In this document: positions 39,052-49,567 of the stretch, in pieces
Layout of the letters: the number at the start of each line of letters is the position of its first letter
How positions within the stretch are numbered: the first letter of the stretch is position 1
Source: Streptomyces sp. SM10
GTDB lineage: Bacteria; Actinomycetota; Actinomycetes; Streptomycetales; Streptomycetaceae
Direction of reading: 5' to 3'
DNA length: 64,000 bases
Assembly: GCF_002910915.1 (NCBI RefSeq)
Contig: NZ_NEUF01000039.1
Span: 27,218 to 91,217 of the forward strand
The notes under the pieces: model-generated
Told to the model about the DNA's origin: nothing
The model's database searches: none
What the model saw: the letters and a program-made list of their open reading frames with translations, nothing else
Program-made: the position numbers and the translations under genes

Positions 39052-39539
39052 CCACCGCGACCGCTGTGCTCCGCGAGATGCGCTGGTGGGACATCGCACC
39101 GGTGCTGGAGCTGGAACACGAGCTGTTCCCCGACGACGCCTGGTCGGCGGGCATGTTCTGGTCCGAGCTGGCCCGCGCCCGCGGGCCGCGGGCCACGCAC
39201 CGCTACGTCGTGGCCGAGCACCCCGCCGACGGCCGGATCGTCGGCTACGCGGGCCTCGCCTCGGCCGGGGACCTCGCCGACGTCCAGACGATCGCGGTCA
39301 GCCGCTGCCAGTGGGGCACCGGCCTCGGCTCCGAACTCCTGACCGACCTCCTCCGGCACGCCACCGCCTTCGAGTGCGCCGCGGTGCTCCTGGAGGTCCG
39401 CGTCGACAACACCCGTGCGCAGAAGCTCTACGAACGCTTCGGCTTCGAACCCATCGGCTTCCGCCGGGGCTACTACCAGCCGGGCAACATCGACGCACTC
39501 GTCATGCGCCTGACCGTACAAGGAACAGAGACAGACTGA
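39048..39539 (+). CDS. rimI: Ribosomal protein S18-alanine N-acetyltransferase
   Basis: 163 residues. GNAT acetyltransferase: [20 protein letters not shown] at the N-terminus, acetyl-CoA loop [19 protein letters not shown], and the C-terminal [20 protein letters not shown]. The name follows the family and the conserved tsaB-rimI-tsaD order; substrate in Streptomyces is inferred. The TGA overlaps the tsaD ATG. Confidence 0.92.
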   Translation: MTTATAVLREMRWWDIAPVLELEHELFPDDAWSAGMFWSELARARGPRATHRYVVAEHPADGRIVGYAGLASAGDLADVQTIAVSRCQWGTGLGSELLTDLLRHATAFECAAVLLEVRVDNTRAQKLYERFGFEPIGFRRGYYQPGNIDALVMRLTVQGTETD

Positions 39540-40645
39540 TGGCTGACGAACCGCTCGTACTCGGTATCGAGACCTCCTGCGACGAGACCGGCGTCGGCAT
39601 CGTGCGCGGCACGACGCTCCTCGCCGACGCCGTCGCCTCCAGCGTCGACACCCACGCCCGCTTCGGCGGAGTCGTCCCGGAGATCGCCTCCCGCGCCCAC
39701 CTGGAGTCGATGGTCCCCACCATCGAGCGCGCCCTCAAGGACGCCGGGATCAGCGCCCGCGACCTCGACGGCATCGCCGTCACGGCCGGTCCCGGGCTCG
39801 CCGGGGCGCTGCTCGTCGGCGTCTCGGCCGCCAAGGCGTACGCGTACGCGCTGAACAAGCCGCTGTACGGGGTGAACCACCTGGCCTCGCACATCTGCGT
39901 CGACCAGCTGGAGCACGGCCCGCTGCCCGAGCCGACGATGGCGCTGCTGGTGAGCGGCGGGCACTCCTCGCTGCTGCTGGCCCCCGACATCACCAACGAC
40001 GTACGGCCGCTGGGCGCGACCATCGACGACGCGGCGGGAGAGGCCTTCGACAAGATCGCCCGGGTCCTGGACCTCGGCTTCCCCGGCGGTCCGGTCATCG
40101 ACCGGCTGGCGCGTGAGGGAGACCCGAAGGCGATCGCCTTCCCGCGCGGACTGAGCGGCTCGCGCGACCCGGCGTACGACTTCTCCTTCTCCGGCCTCAA
40201 GACGTCCGTGGCGCGCTGGATCGAGGCGAAGCGCGCGGCCGGTGAGGACGTGCCCGTACGGGACGTGGCGGCGTCCTTCCAGGAGGCCGTGGTCGACGTC
40301 CTGACCCGCAAGGCCGTCCGGGCCTGCAAGGACGAGGGTGTCGACCACCTGATGATCGGCGGCGGCGTCGCCGCCAACTCGCGGCTCCGGGCGCTGGCGC
40401 AGGAGCGCTGCGAGAAGGCGGGGATCCGGCTGCGGGTCCCGAGGCCCGGTCTCTGCACCGACAACGGGGCCATGGTCGCCGCACTGGGCGCCGAGATGGT
40501 GGCGCGCAACCGTCCGGTGTCCGACCTGGACCTCTCCGCGGACTCCTCGCTGCCGGTCACCGAGACCCACGTCCCGGGTGCCGGCGGCCACAGCCACGGC
40601 CACGACCATGTGCACGAGATCAGCAAGGACAACCTCTACTCATGA
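39539..40645 (+). CDS. tsaD: tRNA N6-adenosine threonylcarbamoyltransferase
   Basis: 368 residues. Transfers the threonylcarbamoyl group to A37 of tRNA. Metal ligands H114 and H118 are in [25 protein letters not shown] is at the N-terminus and [11 protein letters not shown] and [11 protein letters not shown] near the C-terminus. An odd His-rich tail [12 protein letters not shown], a possible metal-binding stretch, extends the family's usual end. The TGA overlaps the next gene in an ATGA arrangement. Confidence 0.96.
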   Translation: MADEPLVLGIETSCDETGVGIVRGTTLLADAVASSVDTHARFGGVVPEIASRAHLESMVPTIERALKDAGISARDLDGIAVTAGPGLAGALLVGVSAAKAYAYALNKPLYGVNHLASHICVDQLEHGPLPEPTMALLVSGGHSSLLLAPDITNDVRPLGATIDDAAGEAFDKIARVLDLGFPGGPVIDRLAREGDPKAIAFPRGLSGSRDPAYDFSFSGLKTSVARWIEAKRAAGEDVPVRDVAASFQEAVVDVLTRKAVRACKDEGVDHLMIGGGVAANSRLRALAQERCEKAGIRLRVPRPGLCTDNGAMVAALGAEMVARNRPVSDLDLSADSSLPVTETHVPGAGGHSHGHDHVHEISKDNLYS

Positions 40646-40917
40646 CCGTCGCCCTGATGTGGGAGGCCCGTGCGGCGCAGGGCCGGGGCGCGGAGCTGCT
40701 GGAGTGGGCCAGGGCCCGGGCGGGTGAGCTGGCCCGGGAGCCGCTGCGGAGCGAGCTGCTGCGCGCCCCGCAGGACCGGGTGCTCGTGCTGACCTGGTGG
40801 GACGGGGGATACGACGATCCGACGGAGCTGCCGGAGCTGCCCGAGCCCGACGCCGCGCTGATCAGCCGCCCGGTGCACCGGTGGCGCTTCGAGTCGCTCG
40901 GTCCGGCGAGCGGCTGA
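40642..40917 (+). CDS. Small conserved hypothetical protein
   Basis: 91 residues, [23 protein letters not shown]. Short, with a single predicted alpha/beta domain and WW/HRWRF near the end. The ATGA overlap with tsaD indicates co-translation. It may have a dimeric alpha/beta-barrel (ABM-like) fold, from the VALMWEARA...LLEWARA pattern; confidence in that is low. Function not assigned. Confidence 0.75.
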   Translation: MTVALMWEARAAQGRGAELLEWARARAGELAREPLRSELLRAPQDRVLVLTWWDGGYDDPTELPELPEPDAALISRPVHRWRFESLGPASG

Positions 40918-41145
40918 TCCGGGGCCGGGAGCGACCGGCCCTGACGCCTCCCGGAAAAGAATTCCGACATATTCTCCCGGACGTGTCGATCCGGGCCTCG
41001 CCCGTTCGACGCATGGGTGAGAGGCGGGGAACGGCCCCGCTTCGGGAGTTGGCCGAGCGTGTGTCCCGATGAGTTCCGGGCCTCGCGGCGGTCTACCGTG
41101 CACAGCGTCCCGCTGTGAACCGGACCGAGGTGGAGGAGAGCGACC

Positions 41146-41607
41146 ATGCAGAAGATCAGGCCCTGTCTGTGGTTCGACAACCAGGCCCAGGAGGCCGCGG
41201 AGTTCTACGTCTCGGTCTTCGGCGGGGACTCCCGCATCGAGAACATCACCCGCTGGCCCGAGGGGTCGGAGTCGGCCGGATCAGTACTGACCGTCGACTT
41301 CGTGCTCGCCGGCCAGGAGTACCTGGGCCTCAACGGCGGCCCGCAGTTCACCTTCGACGAGGCCGTCTCGCTGAGTGTGGACTGTGCGGACCAGGAGGAG
41401 GTCGACCGGCTGTGGGCGAGGTTCACCGAAGAGGGCGAGGAGAGCCAGTGCGGATGGCTGAAGGACAAGTACGGCCTGTCCTGGCAGATCGTGCCCCGTG
41501 AACTGCCCGAGCTGCTCAGCGGCTCCGACCGGGCCAGGGCGGAGCGGGCGATGAAGGCGATGATGGGGATGCGGAAGCTGGACGTCCAGGCCCTGCGGGA
41601 CGCCTGA
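41146..41607 (+). CDS. VOC/PhnB-like protein
   Basis: 153 residues. PCLWFDNQAQEAAEFYVSVF at the N-terminus, GSVLTVDFVLAGQEYLGLNG and GWLKDKYGLSWQIVPRELPE are typical of the PhnB/3-demethylubiquinone methyltransferase-like branch of the vicinal oxygen chelate fold. The C-terminal helix SDRARAERAMKAMMGMRKLD is also typical. Metal-binding residues of true VOC enzymes are incomplete, so enzymatic activity is uncertain. Preceded by a GGAGGAGAG ribosome site. Confidence 0.85.
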   Translation: MQKIRPCLWFDNQAQEAAEFYVSVFGGDSRIENITRWPEGSESAGSVLTVDFVLAGQEYLGLNGGPQFTFDEAVSLSVDCADQEEVDRLWARFTEEGEESQCGWLKDKYGLSWQIVPRELPELLSGSDRARAERAMKAMMGMRKLDVQALRDA

Positions 41608-41684
41608 GCCCGAGGCCCACGCCGTGCGCGGGCGGGAGAACGGGCGCACCCTGGAAACAGGGAAGATCCGGGAGGTGAACCGTC

Positions 41685-41957
41685 ATGATGGAGACCACCG
41701 TCGGATGGCATATCGAGCTGGAATTCGAGGAGGACGCCCACCGCACCCGCGCGGCCGCCCTCGTACGGCTCAGTGACGGGACCGAGGTACGGGCCCACGG
41801 ATACGCCAGCCGCCACCCCTCCGACGCCGAACAGCCGCGGGTGGGCGAGGAGATCGCCGGAGCCCGCGCGCTCAACGAACTCGCGATGAAGCTGCTCACC
41901 AAGGCGCACGACGAGATCGACGAGGCGTCCGGCCGGGCGTCGTACCCACTGACCTGA
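41685..41957 (+). CDS. DUF1876 (dsRBD-fold-containing) protein
   Basis: 90 residues, starting MMETTVGWHIELEFEEDAHR. ALVRLSDGTEVRAHGYASRH and IAGARALNELAMKLLTKAHD are the family core, common in actinobacteria, with unknown function and often stress-linked. GGGAGGTGAAC precedes the start. Confidence 0.85.
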   Translation: MMETTVGWHIELEFEEDAHRTRAAALVRLSDGTEVRAHGYASRHPSDAEQPRVGEEIAGARALNELAMKLLTKAHDEIDEASGRASYPLT

Positions 41958-42011
41958 CCGCTGCGGGACTCCGCCGCCGGAGCATGGCCCGCACTCGGTA
42001 ATGTCTGGGCC

Positions 42012-42662
42012 ATGCCACGCCGTTCGCCGCTCCCGCCTCCGCCCCCGCCCGTGGAGATACGCACCTGGCCCGACCGCGAGGCGCTGCTGCGGGACCGGGC
42101 GGTGATCCTCGGCGAGCTGGTGAAGATGTTCATCGGGCCGGGGCGTCTGGGCGTCCTGTGGATGTGGGCCGGACTGGCCGCGCTCGGCTGGTCCCTCGTC
42201 GGGGCGGCGCTGCTGATGTTCGAGGACGCCCTGGACCCGTTCGGCATGGTCCCGGGGGTGATCAGCCTCGCTCTGGGCGCCGCCGTGCTGGTCCCGCCGG
42301 TCGTCCTCGTGGGCGCGGGCGTGGCCAGGGATCTGAGGGTCCACCGGCTCCTCGTGGAGTGGGGCGCTCTGGACCGCGACCCGGCGGGGGACCTGGCCCT
42401 GCGTATGCCGCGGGCCGGTCTCGCCTGGCTGCTGACGTCGTGCGCGCTCTGCGTGGCGGGCCTGTTCGGCTGCGTGGCCGTCCCCGCGACCGCCCGGGCG
42501 GGCGAGGAGACGTACGCGATGGTGGCCTGGCTGATGGGGCTCGGCTTCCTCGCCTGGCTGACCGGACTGAACGGCCTCGTCAAGGCGTTCGCCCACCGCC
42601 GCTGGGTGCTGCGGGTGCTCGTCGGGCCCCGGGCGGAACCGCCGGTCACCGTGGACCGCTGA
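42012..42662 (+). CDS. Uncharacterised four-TM membrane protein
   Basis: 216 residues from ATG 42012. Four transmembrane helices: about residues 50-72, 80-105, 135-158 and 165-190 (WMWAGLAALGWSLVGAALLM, ISLALGAAVLVPPVVLVGAG, AWLLTSCALCVAGLFGCVAV, MVAWLMGLGFLAWLTGLNGL), with a cytoplasmic EWGALDRDP loop. No family name recognised. Convergent with the methyltransferase gene with no gap between stops. Confidence 0.8.
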   Translation: MPRRSPLPPPPPPVEIRTWPDREALLRDRAVILGELVKMFIGPGRLGVLWMWAGLAALGWSLVGAALLMFEDALDPFGMVPGVISLALGAAVLVPPVVLVGAGVARDLRVHRLLVEWGALDRDPAGDLALRMPRAGLAWLLTSCALCVAGLFGCVAVPATARAGEETYAMVAWLMGLGFLAWLTGLNGLVKAFAHRRWVLRVLVGPRAEPPVTVDR

Positions 42663-43877
42663 TCAGGGGCGCTCCACCGGCCGGCCGATCAGCATCGTCG
42701 GTGCCCCGGCCACCCGGGTCAGGAAGACGGTGGCCGCGTGCGGTCCCTGGAGCTTCATCTTCCGGCGCAGTTCCTCCGGTTCGACGGCCGAGCCCCGCTT
42801 CTTGACGGTCAGGACACCGACCTGACGTTCCCTCAGCAGGGCTTTGAGCTTCTTCATGTTGAAGGGGAGCTGATCGGTGATCTCGTACGAGGCCGTGGCC
42901 GCGGACGTGTACGGCGCGTCACTCGTGACGTAGGCGATCGTCTCGTCGATCAGCCTCCCGCCGCACCGCTCGACGACCTGGGCCACCAGATGGGCGCGGA
43001 TGACGGCGCCGTCCGGCTCGTGGAGGTACCGGCCGACGGGCCCGACCGGCGGGGCGGGGAGCGGGCCGTCGGAGGCGAGGGTCGTGCGTGACGGGAGCAG
43101 GGTGGCCCGGAAGGTGCCCGGGGTGAAGCCCTTGCCGAACCAGAGCACCGCCTCCTTGACGTCGCCGCCGTCCGAGATCCACTCGGCCTCGGCCTGCGGT
43201 CCGATCGCCTCGTGCGGGACTCCGGGGGCGATCTTCAGTGCGGCGCGGGGAGCCTTCAGGGCGGCCTCCGTCGCCCAGGAGAGGGGCGGCGAGTAGGCCT
43301 CGGGGTCGAAGATCCTGCCGCGCCCGCCGCGCCGTGCCGGGTCGACGAAGACCGCGTCGTACGGGGCGGTGTCGATCCCGGTGACATCGGCGCACCGCAC
43401 CTCGACGAGGTCCTGGAGACCGAGCGCCTCGGCGTTGGCGCGGGCGACCCGCGCGGTGAGCGGATCGCGGTCCACGGCCAGGACCGGGATGCCCGCCCGG
43501 GCCAGGGCGATCGCGTCGCCGCCGATCCCGCAGCACAGGTCCGCCACGCTGCGCACGCCGAGCTCCGCGAACCGCCCGGCGCGGTAGCCGGCGACCGAGG
43601 TGCGGGTCGCCTGCTCCACTCCGTTCGGGGTGAAGAACATGCGGTGGGCGTCGGCTTCCCCGAACTTCGCCACGGCGCGCTGCCGCAACCGCGCCTGGCC
43701 GAGCGCCGCCGACACCAGGGCGGCGGGATGCGCCCGGCGCAGCCGGGTCGCGGTCGCCAGCTCCTGAGCGGGGTCGTGGTCGCGCAGCTCGTCCAGGAGC
43801 GCGGAGCCCTCGGGCGTGCGCAGGGCGTCGAAGGCGGCGAGCGGGTCGGGCTGATCGGCAGGGGGGAGGGCGTTCAC
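42663..43877 (-). CDS. SAM-dependent methyltransferase with C-terminal THUMP-like domain
   Basis: 404 residues from GTG 43877. The SAM-binding motif is VADLCCGIGGDAIALA, followed by VLAVDRDPLTARVARANAEA and FVDPARRGGRGRIFDPEAYS, a DPAR-type catalytic region. The C-terminal segment (PFNMKKLKALLRERQVGVLT and VKKRGSAVEPEELRRKM) matches the THUMP-like domain of this family, suggesting an RNA target, but the substrate is unknown. Confidence 0.88.
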   Translation of the reverse strand: MNALPPADQPDPLAAFDALRTPEGSALLDELRDHDPAQELATATRLRRAHPAALVSAALGQARLRQRAVAKFGEADAHRMFFTPNGVEQATRTSVAGYRAGRFAELGVRSVADLCCGIGGDAIALARAGIPVLAVDRDPLTARVARANAEALGLQDLVEVRCADVTGIDTAPYDAVFVDPARRGGRGRIFDPEAYSPPLSWATEAALKAPRAALKIAPGVPHEAIGPQAEAEWISDGGDVKEAVLWFGKGFTPGTFRATLLPSRTTLASDGPLPAPPVGPVGRYLHEPDGAVIRAHLVAQVVERCGGRLIDETIAYVTSDAPYTSAATASYEITDQLPFNMKKLKALLRERQVGVLTVKKRGSAVEPEELRRKMKLQGPHAATVFLTRVAGAPTMLIGRPVERP

Positions 43878-43967
43878 CTGTCCATTGTGAGCCAGCCGGG
43901 GGACCCGGCGGGTCCTGTGGAGGTGTCGCGGGCGGCGGCCGGTGTCCCGGTGGCAGGATGCGGCGCC

Positions 43968-44915
43968 ATGCAACTAGTACGACAAAACGAAAAATCATCC
44001 ATGAAGCGGTACAGATCCGCCTGTGCGGTGCTGGCCGCCCTGCTGGTCGCCGCCGTCGCATCCGGGTGTGCGGGCGGCGCGGACGACGGGGGCGCCGCCC
44101 CGGAGCAGCCGGCCATCGGGCAGCAAGGGCCCGGCGCCGCCCCCGCGGGTCCCGTCGCCGCGGCGGAGGCCCGCGTCGAGCGGCTCAGGAAGCAGCAGGC
44201 CGCACGGGTCGCCGCCGCCAGGAGGTGGGGTCTGGCGAAGACCCCCCTGGCCGCTCCGGAGCCACCCGCCGAGAAGCCGCACCTCACCACCCGCGAGGGG
44301 TTCGAGGTGGAGGGCGGCGGGGAGGATCTGCCCCCGGTCTTCACCACCGTGCCCACCAAGGAACGGGTCGTCTTCCTGACGATGGACGACGGGGCGGAGA
44401 AGGACCCCGAACTGCTGCGGATGATGACGGAACTGAAGATCCCGTACAGCGCCTTCCTCAGCGACTACGTGGTGAGCGACGACTACGGCTACTTCAAGGA
44501 CATGCAGGCCAGGGGCGTCACCCTGAACAACCACACGCTCAACCACCGCTACCTTCCGGGGCTTTCGAAGGCTGACCAGCGGCGGGAGATCTGCGGCGAG
44601 CAGGACAAGCTCGAGAAGTACTTCGGGAAGCGGCCCACCCTCTTCCGGCCGCCGTACGGCAACTACAACGGCGACACCCTGCGCATCGCGAAGTCCTGCG
44701 GCATCAAGGCCGTGCCCCTGTGGGCCGCCGAGGCGTTCCCCGACCACATGGAGTGGCGCGAGTGGGACCGGGACCTGCACCCCGGAGACATCATCCTCAC
44801 CCACTTCCGGGGCGACGAGGACTGGGACGGCTCCATGGCCGACATGGTCCGGCGCGTCATGAAGACGGTCACGGACAAGGGGTACGCGGTGGCCAGGCTG
44901 GAGGACTACGTCTGA
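43968..44915 (+). CDS. Polysaccharide deacetylase lipoprotein
   Basis: 315 residues from ATG 43968 (ATG 44001 is also possible). A signal peptide RYRSACAVLAALLVAAVASG ends at Cys34, a likely lipobox cysteine, so the enzyme should be anchored on the outer face of the membrane. The NodB domain has FLTMDDGAEKDPE, NNHTLNHRYLPG (HxxxH metal ligands) and FRPPYGNYN. It probably removes N-acetyl groups from a cell-wall or capsular sugar polymer. A charged linker of about 70 residues precedes the domain. Confidence 0.85.
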   Translation: MQLVRQNEKSSMKRYRSACAVLAALLVAAVASGCAGGADDGGAAPEQPAIGQQGPGAAPAGPVAAAEARVERLRKQQAARVAAARRWGLAKTPLAAPEPPAEKPHLTTREGFEVEGGGEDLPPVFTTVPTKERVVFLTMDDGAEKDPELLRMMTELKIPYSAFLSDYVVSDDYGYFKDMQARGVTLNNHTLNHRYLPGLSKADQRREICGEQDKLEKYFGKRPTLFRPPYGNYNGDTLRIAKSCGIKAVPLWAAEAFPDHMEWREWDRDLHPGDIILTHFRGDEDWDGSMADMVRRVMKTVTDKGYAVARLEDYV

Positions 44916-45022
44916 CGGGGGCGGGGCGGCGCGCCCGGCGGCCCGGCGGCGGAACGACGTGGCGGTCTCCCGCGTTGTCCCGGGCGTACGCCGGTCCCGC
45001 GACGCCACGCGAGGGTGGTGAA

Positions 45023-45049
45023 TTGGCACTCCGCTTGACCGAGTGCTAA
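45023..45049. promoter_or_regulatory. CIRCE operator 1 (HrcA site) upstream of groES
   Basis: TTGGCACTC (45023-45031), 9-bp spacer, GAGTGCTAA (45041-45049). This is the standard CIRCE inverted repeat with one mismatch and binds the HrcA repressor. It overlaps the promoter whose -35 TTGACC is at 45035-45040. Confidence 0.92.
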
Positions 45050-45062
45050 TCGCGGTCATAGT
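45035..45062 (+). promoter_or_regulatory. groES-groEL1 promoter
   Basis: -35 TTGACC (45035-45040), 16-bp spacer, -10 CATAGT (45057-45062), lying between the arms of the two CIRCE elements. This arrangement lets HrcA block the polymerase. The predicted start of transcription is near 45069. Confidence 0.65.
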
Positions 45063-45066
45063 GTCA

Positions 45067-45099
45067 GTGCTGGCACTCCCCGATGGAGAGTGCCAGCAC
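45067..45099. promoter_or_regulatory. CIRCE operator 2 (HrcA site) with extended 12-bp arms
   Basis: GTGCTGGCACTC (45067-45078), 9-bp spacer CCCGATGGA, GAGTGCCAGCAC (45088-45099). A second CIRCE with longer arms than consensus, probably in the 5' leader, about 105 bp upstream of groES. Two CIRCE copies per chaperonin operon are known in Streptomyces. Confidence 0.9.
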
Positions 45100-45204
45100 C
45101 ACCGTGCGACAGGGCAGGTCCGGCACCCGCGACGACGGATCGACCTGGTCGCCACCCCACAGACTGTTAAACCCCGTGAGATCTCCGAAGGGGGAGACCG
45201 GATC

Positions 45205-45513
45205 GTGTCGACCACCAGCTCCAAGGTTGCGATCAAGCCGCTCGAGGACCGCATTGTGGTCCAGCCGCTCGACGCCGAGCAGACCACGGCTTCCGGCCTG
45301 GTCATTCCGGACACCGCCAAGGAGAAGCCCCAGGAGGGCGTCGTCCTGGCCGTGGGCCCGGGCCGCTTCGAGAACGGCGAGCGCCTGCCGCTCGACGTCA
45401 AGACCGGCGACGTCGTGCTGTACAGCAAGTACGGCGGCACCGAGGTGAAGTACAACGGCGAGGAGTACCTCGTCCTCTCGGCGCGCGACGTCCTCGCGAT
45501 CGTCGAGAAGTAG
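45205..45513 (+). CDS. groES: Co-chaperonin GroES
   Basis: 102 residues from GTG 45205, [20 protein letters not shown] at the N-terminus. The mobile loop and the dome region ([40 protein letters not shown]) are normal, and the C-terminus ends LAIVEK. Forms the lid on GroEL1 encoded 102 bp downstream. Repressed by HrcA through the CIRCE sites. Confidence 0.98.
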   Translation: MSTTSSKVAIKPLEDRIVVQPLDAEQTTASGLVIPDTAKEKPQEGVVLAVGPGRFENGERLPLDVKTGDVVLYSKYGGTEVKYNGEEYLVLSARDVLAIVEK

Positions 45514-45596
45514 TTCACCCACGTTTGCTTCTGTTCTGCGCCCCTGGCCCCCTGCGAAATCACTAGCCGGGCGGCGAGGGGCGCAGTTCGTTTTGA

Positions 45597-47240
<1,644 letters not shown>

Positions 47241-47255
47241 TACGCCCCGTACGCC

Positions 47256-47298
47256 ACCGAGGCCCGGTACCCCCGTCGCGGGGGCACCGGGCCTCGGT
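47256..47298. terminator. Terminator after groEL
   Basis: Perfect 13-bp inverted repeat (ACCGAGGCCCGGT and ACCGGGCCTCGGT) with a further inner CCCCCG/CGGGGG pair. Located between groEL and the convergent SDR gene, and probably works in both directions. Confidence 0.85.
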
Positions 47299-47334
47299 GT
47301 CCGTCCGGCCGGCCCCTCCGGGCCGTACGGCTGC

Positions 47335-48108
47335 CTACTTCGGGCCGTACGTCCGGCCCGCGCGGGAGGTCACGCCGCCGAGGACGCTCCGGGGCGTCAG
47401 CTTCACGAGGCTCATCAGCGCCTTGTAGCGCGGGTCCGGGATCGACACCGTCCTGCCCCGGGCGAGGTCCGCCAGGGCCGCGGCGACCAGCTTGTCCGCG
47501 TCGAGCCACATCCAGTCCGGGATGTTGCCCGTCCCCATCCCGGCCCGCTGGTGGAACTCCGTGCGCACGAAGCCCGGGCACAGGGCCATCAGCCGCACCC
47601 CCGAACCCGCCAGGTCCTTCGCCGCGCCCTGGGTGAACTGGACGACCCACGCCTTCGACGCCCCGTAGGTCCCCCGCGGCAGGAAGGCCGCGACGGAGGC
47701 CACGTTGACCACCCCGCCGCGGCCACGCTCCCGCATCGGCCCCGTCGCGGCCGAGGTGAGGCGGAGCACCGCCTCGCAGTGGACCTTCAGCATCGTCAGC
47801 TCATCGGCCATCGGGACGTCGAGGTAACGCCCCTTGTTGCCGAAGCCGGCGTTGTTCACCAGCAGGTCGACCGGGCTCACGCGGTCCGCCAGCCGTGCTT
47901 CGACCGCCTCGATCCCGGTGTCCGTGGACAGGTCGGCCGTCAGCACCTCGGCCTCGATGCCGTGCCCGTCGTGCAGCTCCGTGGCCTGGGCCCGCAGCCG
48001 CTCCGTGTCGCGGGCCACGAGCACCAGGTTGTGCCCGTCACTCGCGAGCCGTCGTGCGAAGGCGGCCCCGATCCCCGCCGTCGCGCCCGTAATCAGTGCA
48101 GTCGTCAT
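47335..48108 (-). CDS. Short-chain dehydrogenase/reductase
   Basis: 257 residues from ATG 48108. Nucleotide-binding TGATAGIGAAFARRLA, NNAGFGNKGRYLD, catalytic serine in NVASVAAFLPRG, and YGASKAW with the catalytic Tyr and Lys. Classical SDR length. The fold fits NADP-dependent reduction of an unknown substrate. Its C-terminal extension to RTYGPK is a little longer than average. Confidence 0.92.
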   Translation of the reverse strand: MTTALITGATAGIGAAFARRLASDGHNLVLVARDTERLRAQATELHDGHGIEAEVLTADLSTDTGIEAVEARLADRVSPVDLLVNNAGFGNKGRYLDVPMADELTMLKVHCEAVLRLTSAATGPMRERGRGGVVNVASVAAFLPRGTYGASKAWVVQFTQGAAKDLAGSGVRLMALCPGFVRTEFHQRAGMGTGNIPDWMWLDADKLVAAALADLARGRTVSIPDPRYKALMSLVKLTPRSVLGGVTSRAGRTYGPK

Positions 48109-48450
48109 AGGCGGCACGTTAGTGCCCGCGGGTGCGGGCGGCCGACCCGCCTTCTCCCTCCGGGCTGGTCAGCCCGGGTGGAGGGCCGCCCGGACGGCCC
48201 GATGTCGTGTCCCATCTGCCGGCGCGCGTCGAACTCCGCGTCAGCGACGGCGCTGGAGCACAACCCTGACGACGGAGGAGGGCAGTGGTCCCGCCCGCGT
48301 GCGGCGGTGATCTCGGCGAGGACGTGCAGCGGGGCGGTACGCACCTGCTGCGGCGGGGCGCAGTCGATCAGGTCCCGGAGGGATGGCTCGTCGGCAGCCG
48401 GGGTCTTCATGAGCCTCTGGTGTCAGGAGCCGGGGTGTCACGGGCGTCCG
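48109..48450. other. Gap with only a weak minus-strand reading frame
   Basis: About 340 bp without a supported gene. A frame on the minus strand (MKTPAADEPSLRDLIDCAPP and LHVLAEITAARGRDH, 48105-48410) has some coding character but no recognised family, no clear ribosome site, and overlaps the SDR start region. It may be a remnant, next to the ALDH fossil. Confidence 0.35.
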
Positions 48451-48479
48451 GTGAGGAACCGGGCGCCCCGTGGGCCCGG

Positions 48480-48794
48480 GCGGACGCCGCCGACACGGGA
48501 ATGCCGGAGGGCGTGTTCTCCCTGCTCGTCGGGGACGGCACCGGCACCCGGCTCGTCCGTGACCCACGTATCCAGGCGGTCGGTTTCACCGGCTCCCGCA
48601 CCGCGGGCCTCGCCCTGATGCGTGCCGCCGCGCAGCGCCCGCAACCCATCCCGGTCGAGTCCGACCTCGCCGACGCCCGCGCACCGCTGCCGCTCCTCGA
48701 ACGCCGCGCGGGCCGTGTCCTGTTCCACGGCTGGCCCACCGGTGCCGCCGCCGCCATGCGGAACCCCGAGGGCAACGAGTTCGACGTCGTCTGA
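48480..48794 (+). pseudogene. Aldehyde dehydrogenase fossil with a VOC-like tail
   Basis: The frame reads GMPEGVFSLLVGDGTGTRLV and DPRIQAVGFTGSRTAGLALM, clearly the middle of an NADP-dependent (ketoglutarate semialdehyde-type) aldehyde dehydrogenase, then PQPIPVES. It jumps to LPLLERRAGRVLFHGWPTG, which belongs to the C-terminal part of the same enzyme, and then to AAAMRNPEGNEFDVV, which ends like a vicinal oxygen chelate protein. So roughly 300 codons were lost and the end was replaced by another gene's tail. No start codon or full domain remains. Confidence 0.7.
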
Positions 48795-48810
48795 GGGCGT
48801 CGCGACGCGC

Positions 48811-49485
48811 CTACGTGGCGGAGCCCCGTTCCGCCACGTAGGCACGTGCGGCGTGCAAGGCCTCCGTGTGCAGCGCTTCTCCGGCGTCGAGCAGGCGCGG
48901 CAGCAGCTCCCGCTCGGTGGTCATCGCCCGGAACTCCAGGGCGGCGGTGATCTCGTGGCCGGGGGTGTACACCACCTCGACCGGGTCCCCGGAGCGGATC
49001 GTCCCCGGTTCGATCACCCGGAGGTACGCGCCGGTGGCCCCCTCCTGGGTGAACCGCCTCTCCCAGCTCCGCTCACCCAGGTGGCCCGCGAACGTACGGC
49101 ACGGAATGCGGCCGGACGTGACCTCCAGGACCAGCTCGTCACCGATCCGCCAGCGCTCCCCGATCCGCGCGTGGCTCACGGTGAGGCCGAGGGTCGTCAG
49201 GTTCTCGCCGAACGCGCCGTTGGGCAGGGGCCTGCCGAGCTTCCTCTCCCAGGCGTCGAGCTCCTCGCGGGCGTACGCGTAGACGGCCTGGTCCGAGCCG
49301 CCGTGGTGCCGGAGGTCGCACACCGAGTCACCTGCCAGTCCGCTGCCGCCGCTGCCCTTGGGGCCGGGGTCGGCGACCCGCACCGGGGCGTCGGACGGAT
49401 GCTTGCCGATCCCGGTGAGCCCGCCGGCTCCGTCCGAGTGAGGGGAGGGCGCGGGGCGGCCGAGGTTCACGGTGAGGACCTTCAT
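48811..49485 (-). CDS. MOSC domain protein (YiiM-like)
   Basis: 224 residues from ATG 49485. MKVLTVNLGRPAPSPH, GDSVCDLRHHGGSDQAVYAY, NGAFGENLTT, and the MOSC cysteine in VTSGRIPCRTF are the YiiM-type landmarks. MOSC proteins bind a molybdenum cofactor or sulfur; YiiM relatives reduce N-hydroxylated compounds. Divergent from a LysR gene, with an 82-bp shared region. Confidence 0.9.
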   Translation of the reverse strand: MKVLTVNLGRPAPSPHSDGAGGLTGIGKHPSDAPVRVADPGPKGSGGSGLAGDSVCDLRHHGGSDQAVYAYAREELDAWERKLGRPLPNGAFGENLTTLGLTVSHARIGERWRIGDELVLEVTSGRIPCRTFAGHLGERSWERRFTQEGATGAYLRVIEPGTIRSGDPVEVVYTPGHEITAALEFRAMTTERELLPRLLDAGEALHTEALHAARAYVAERGSAT

Positions 49486-49567
49486 GACCGGACAGGCTAA
49501 TCGGGGAGTACTCAAAGCCGCTCATGACTATTCGCCCGATGCTGCAAGAGCCGCTTATGTTTGAAGG

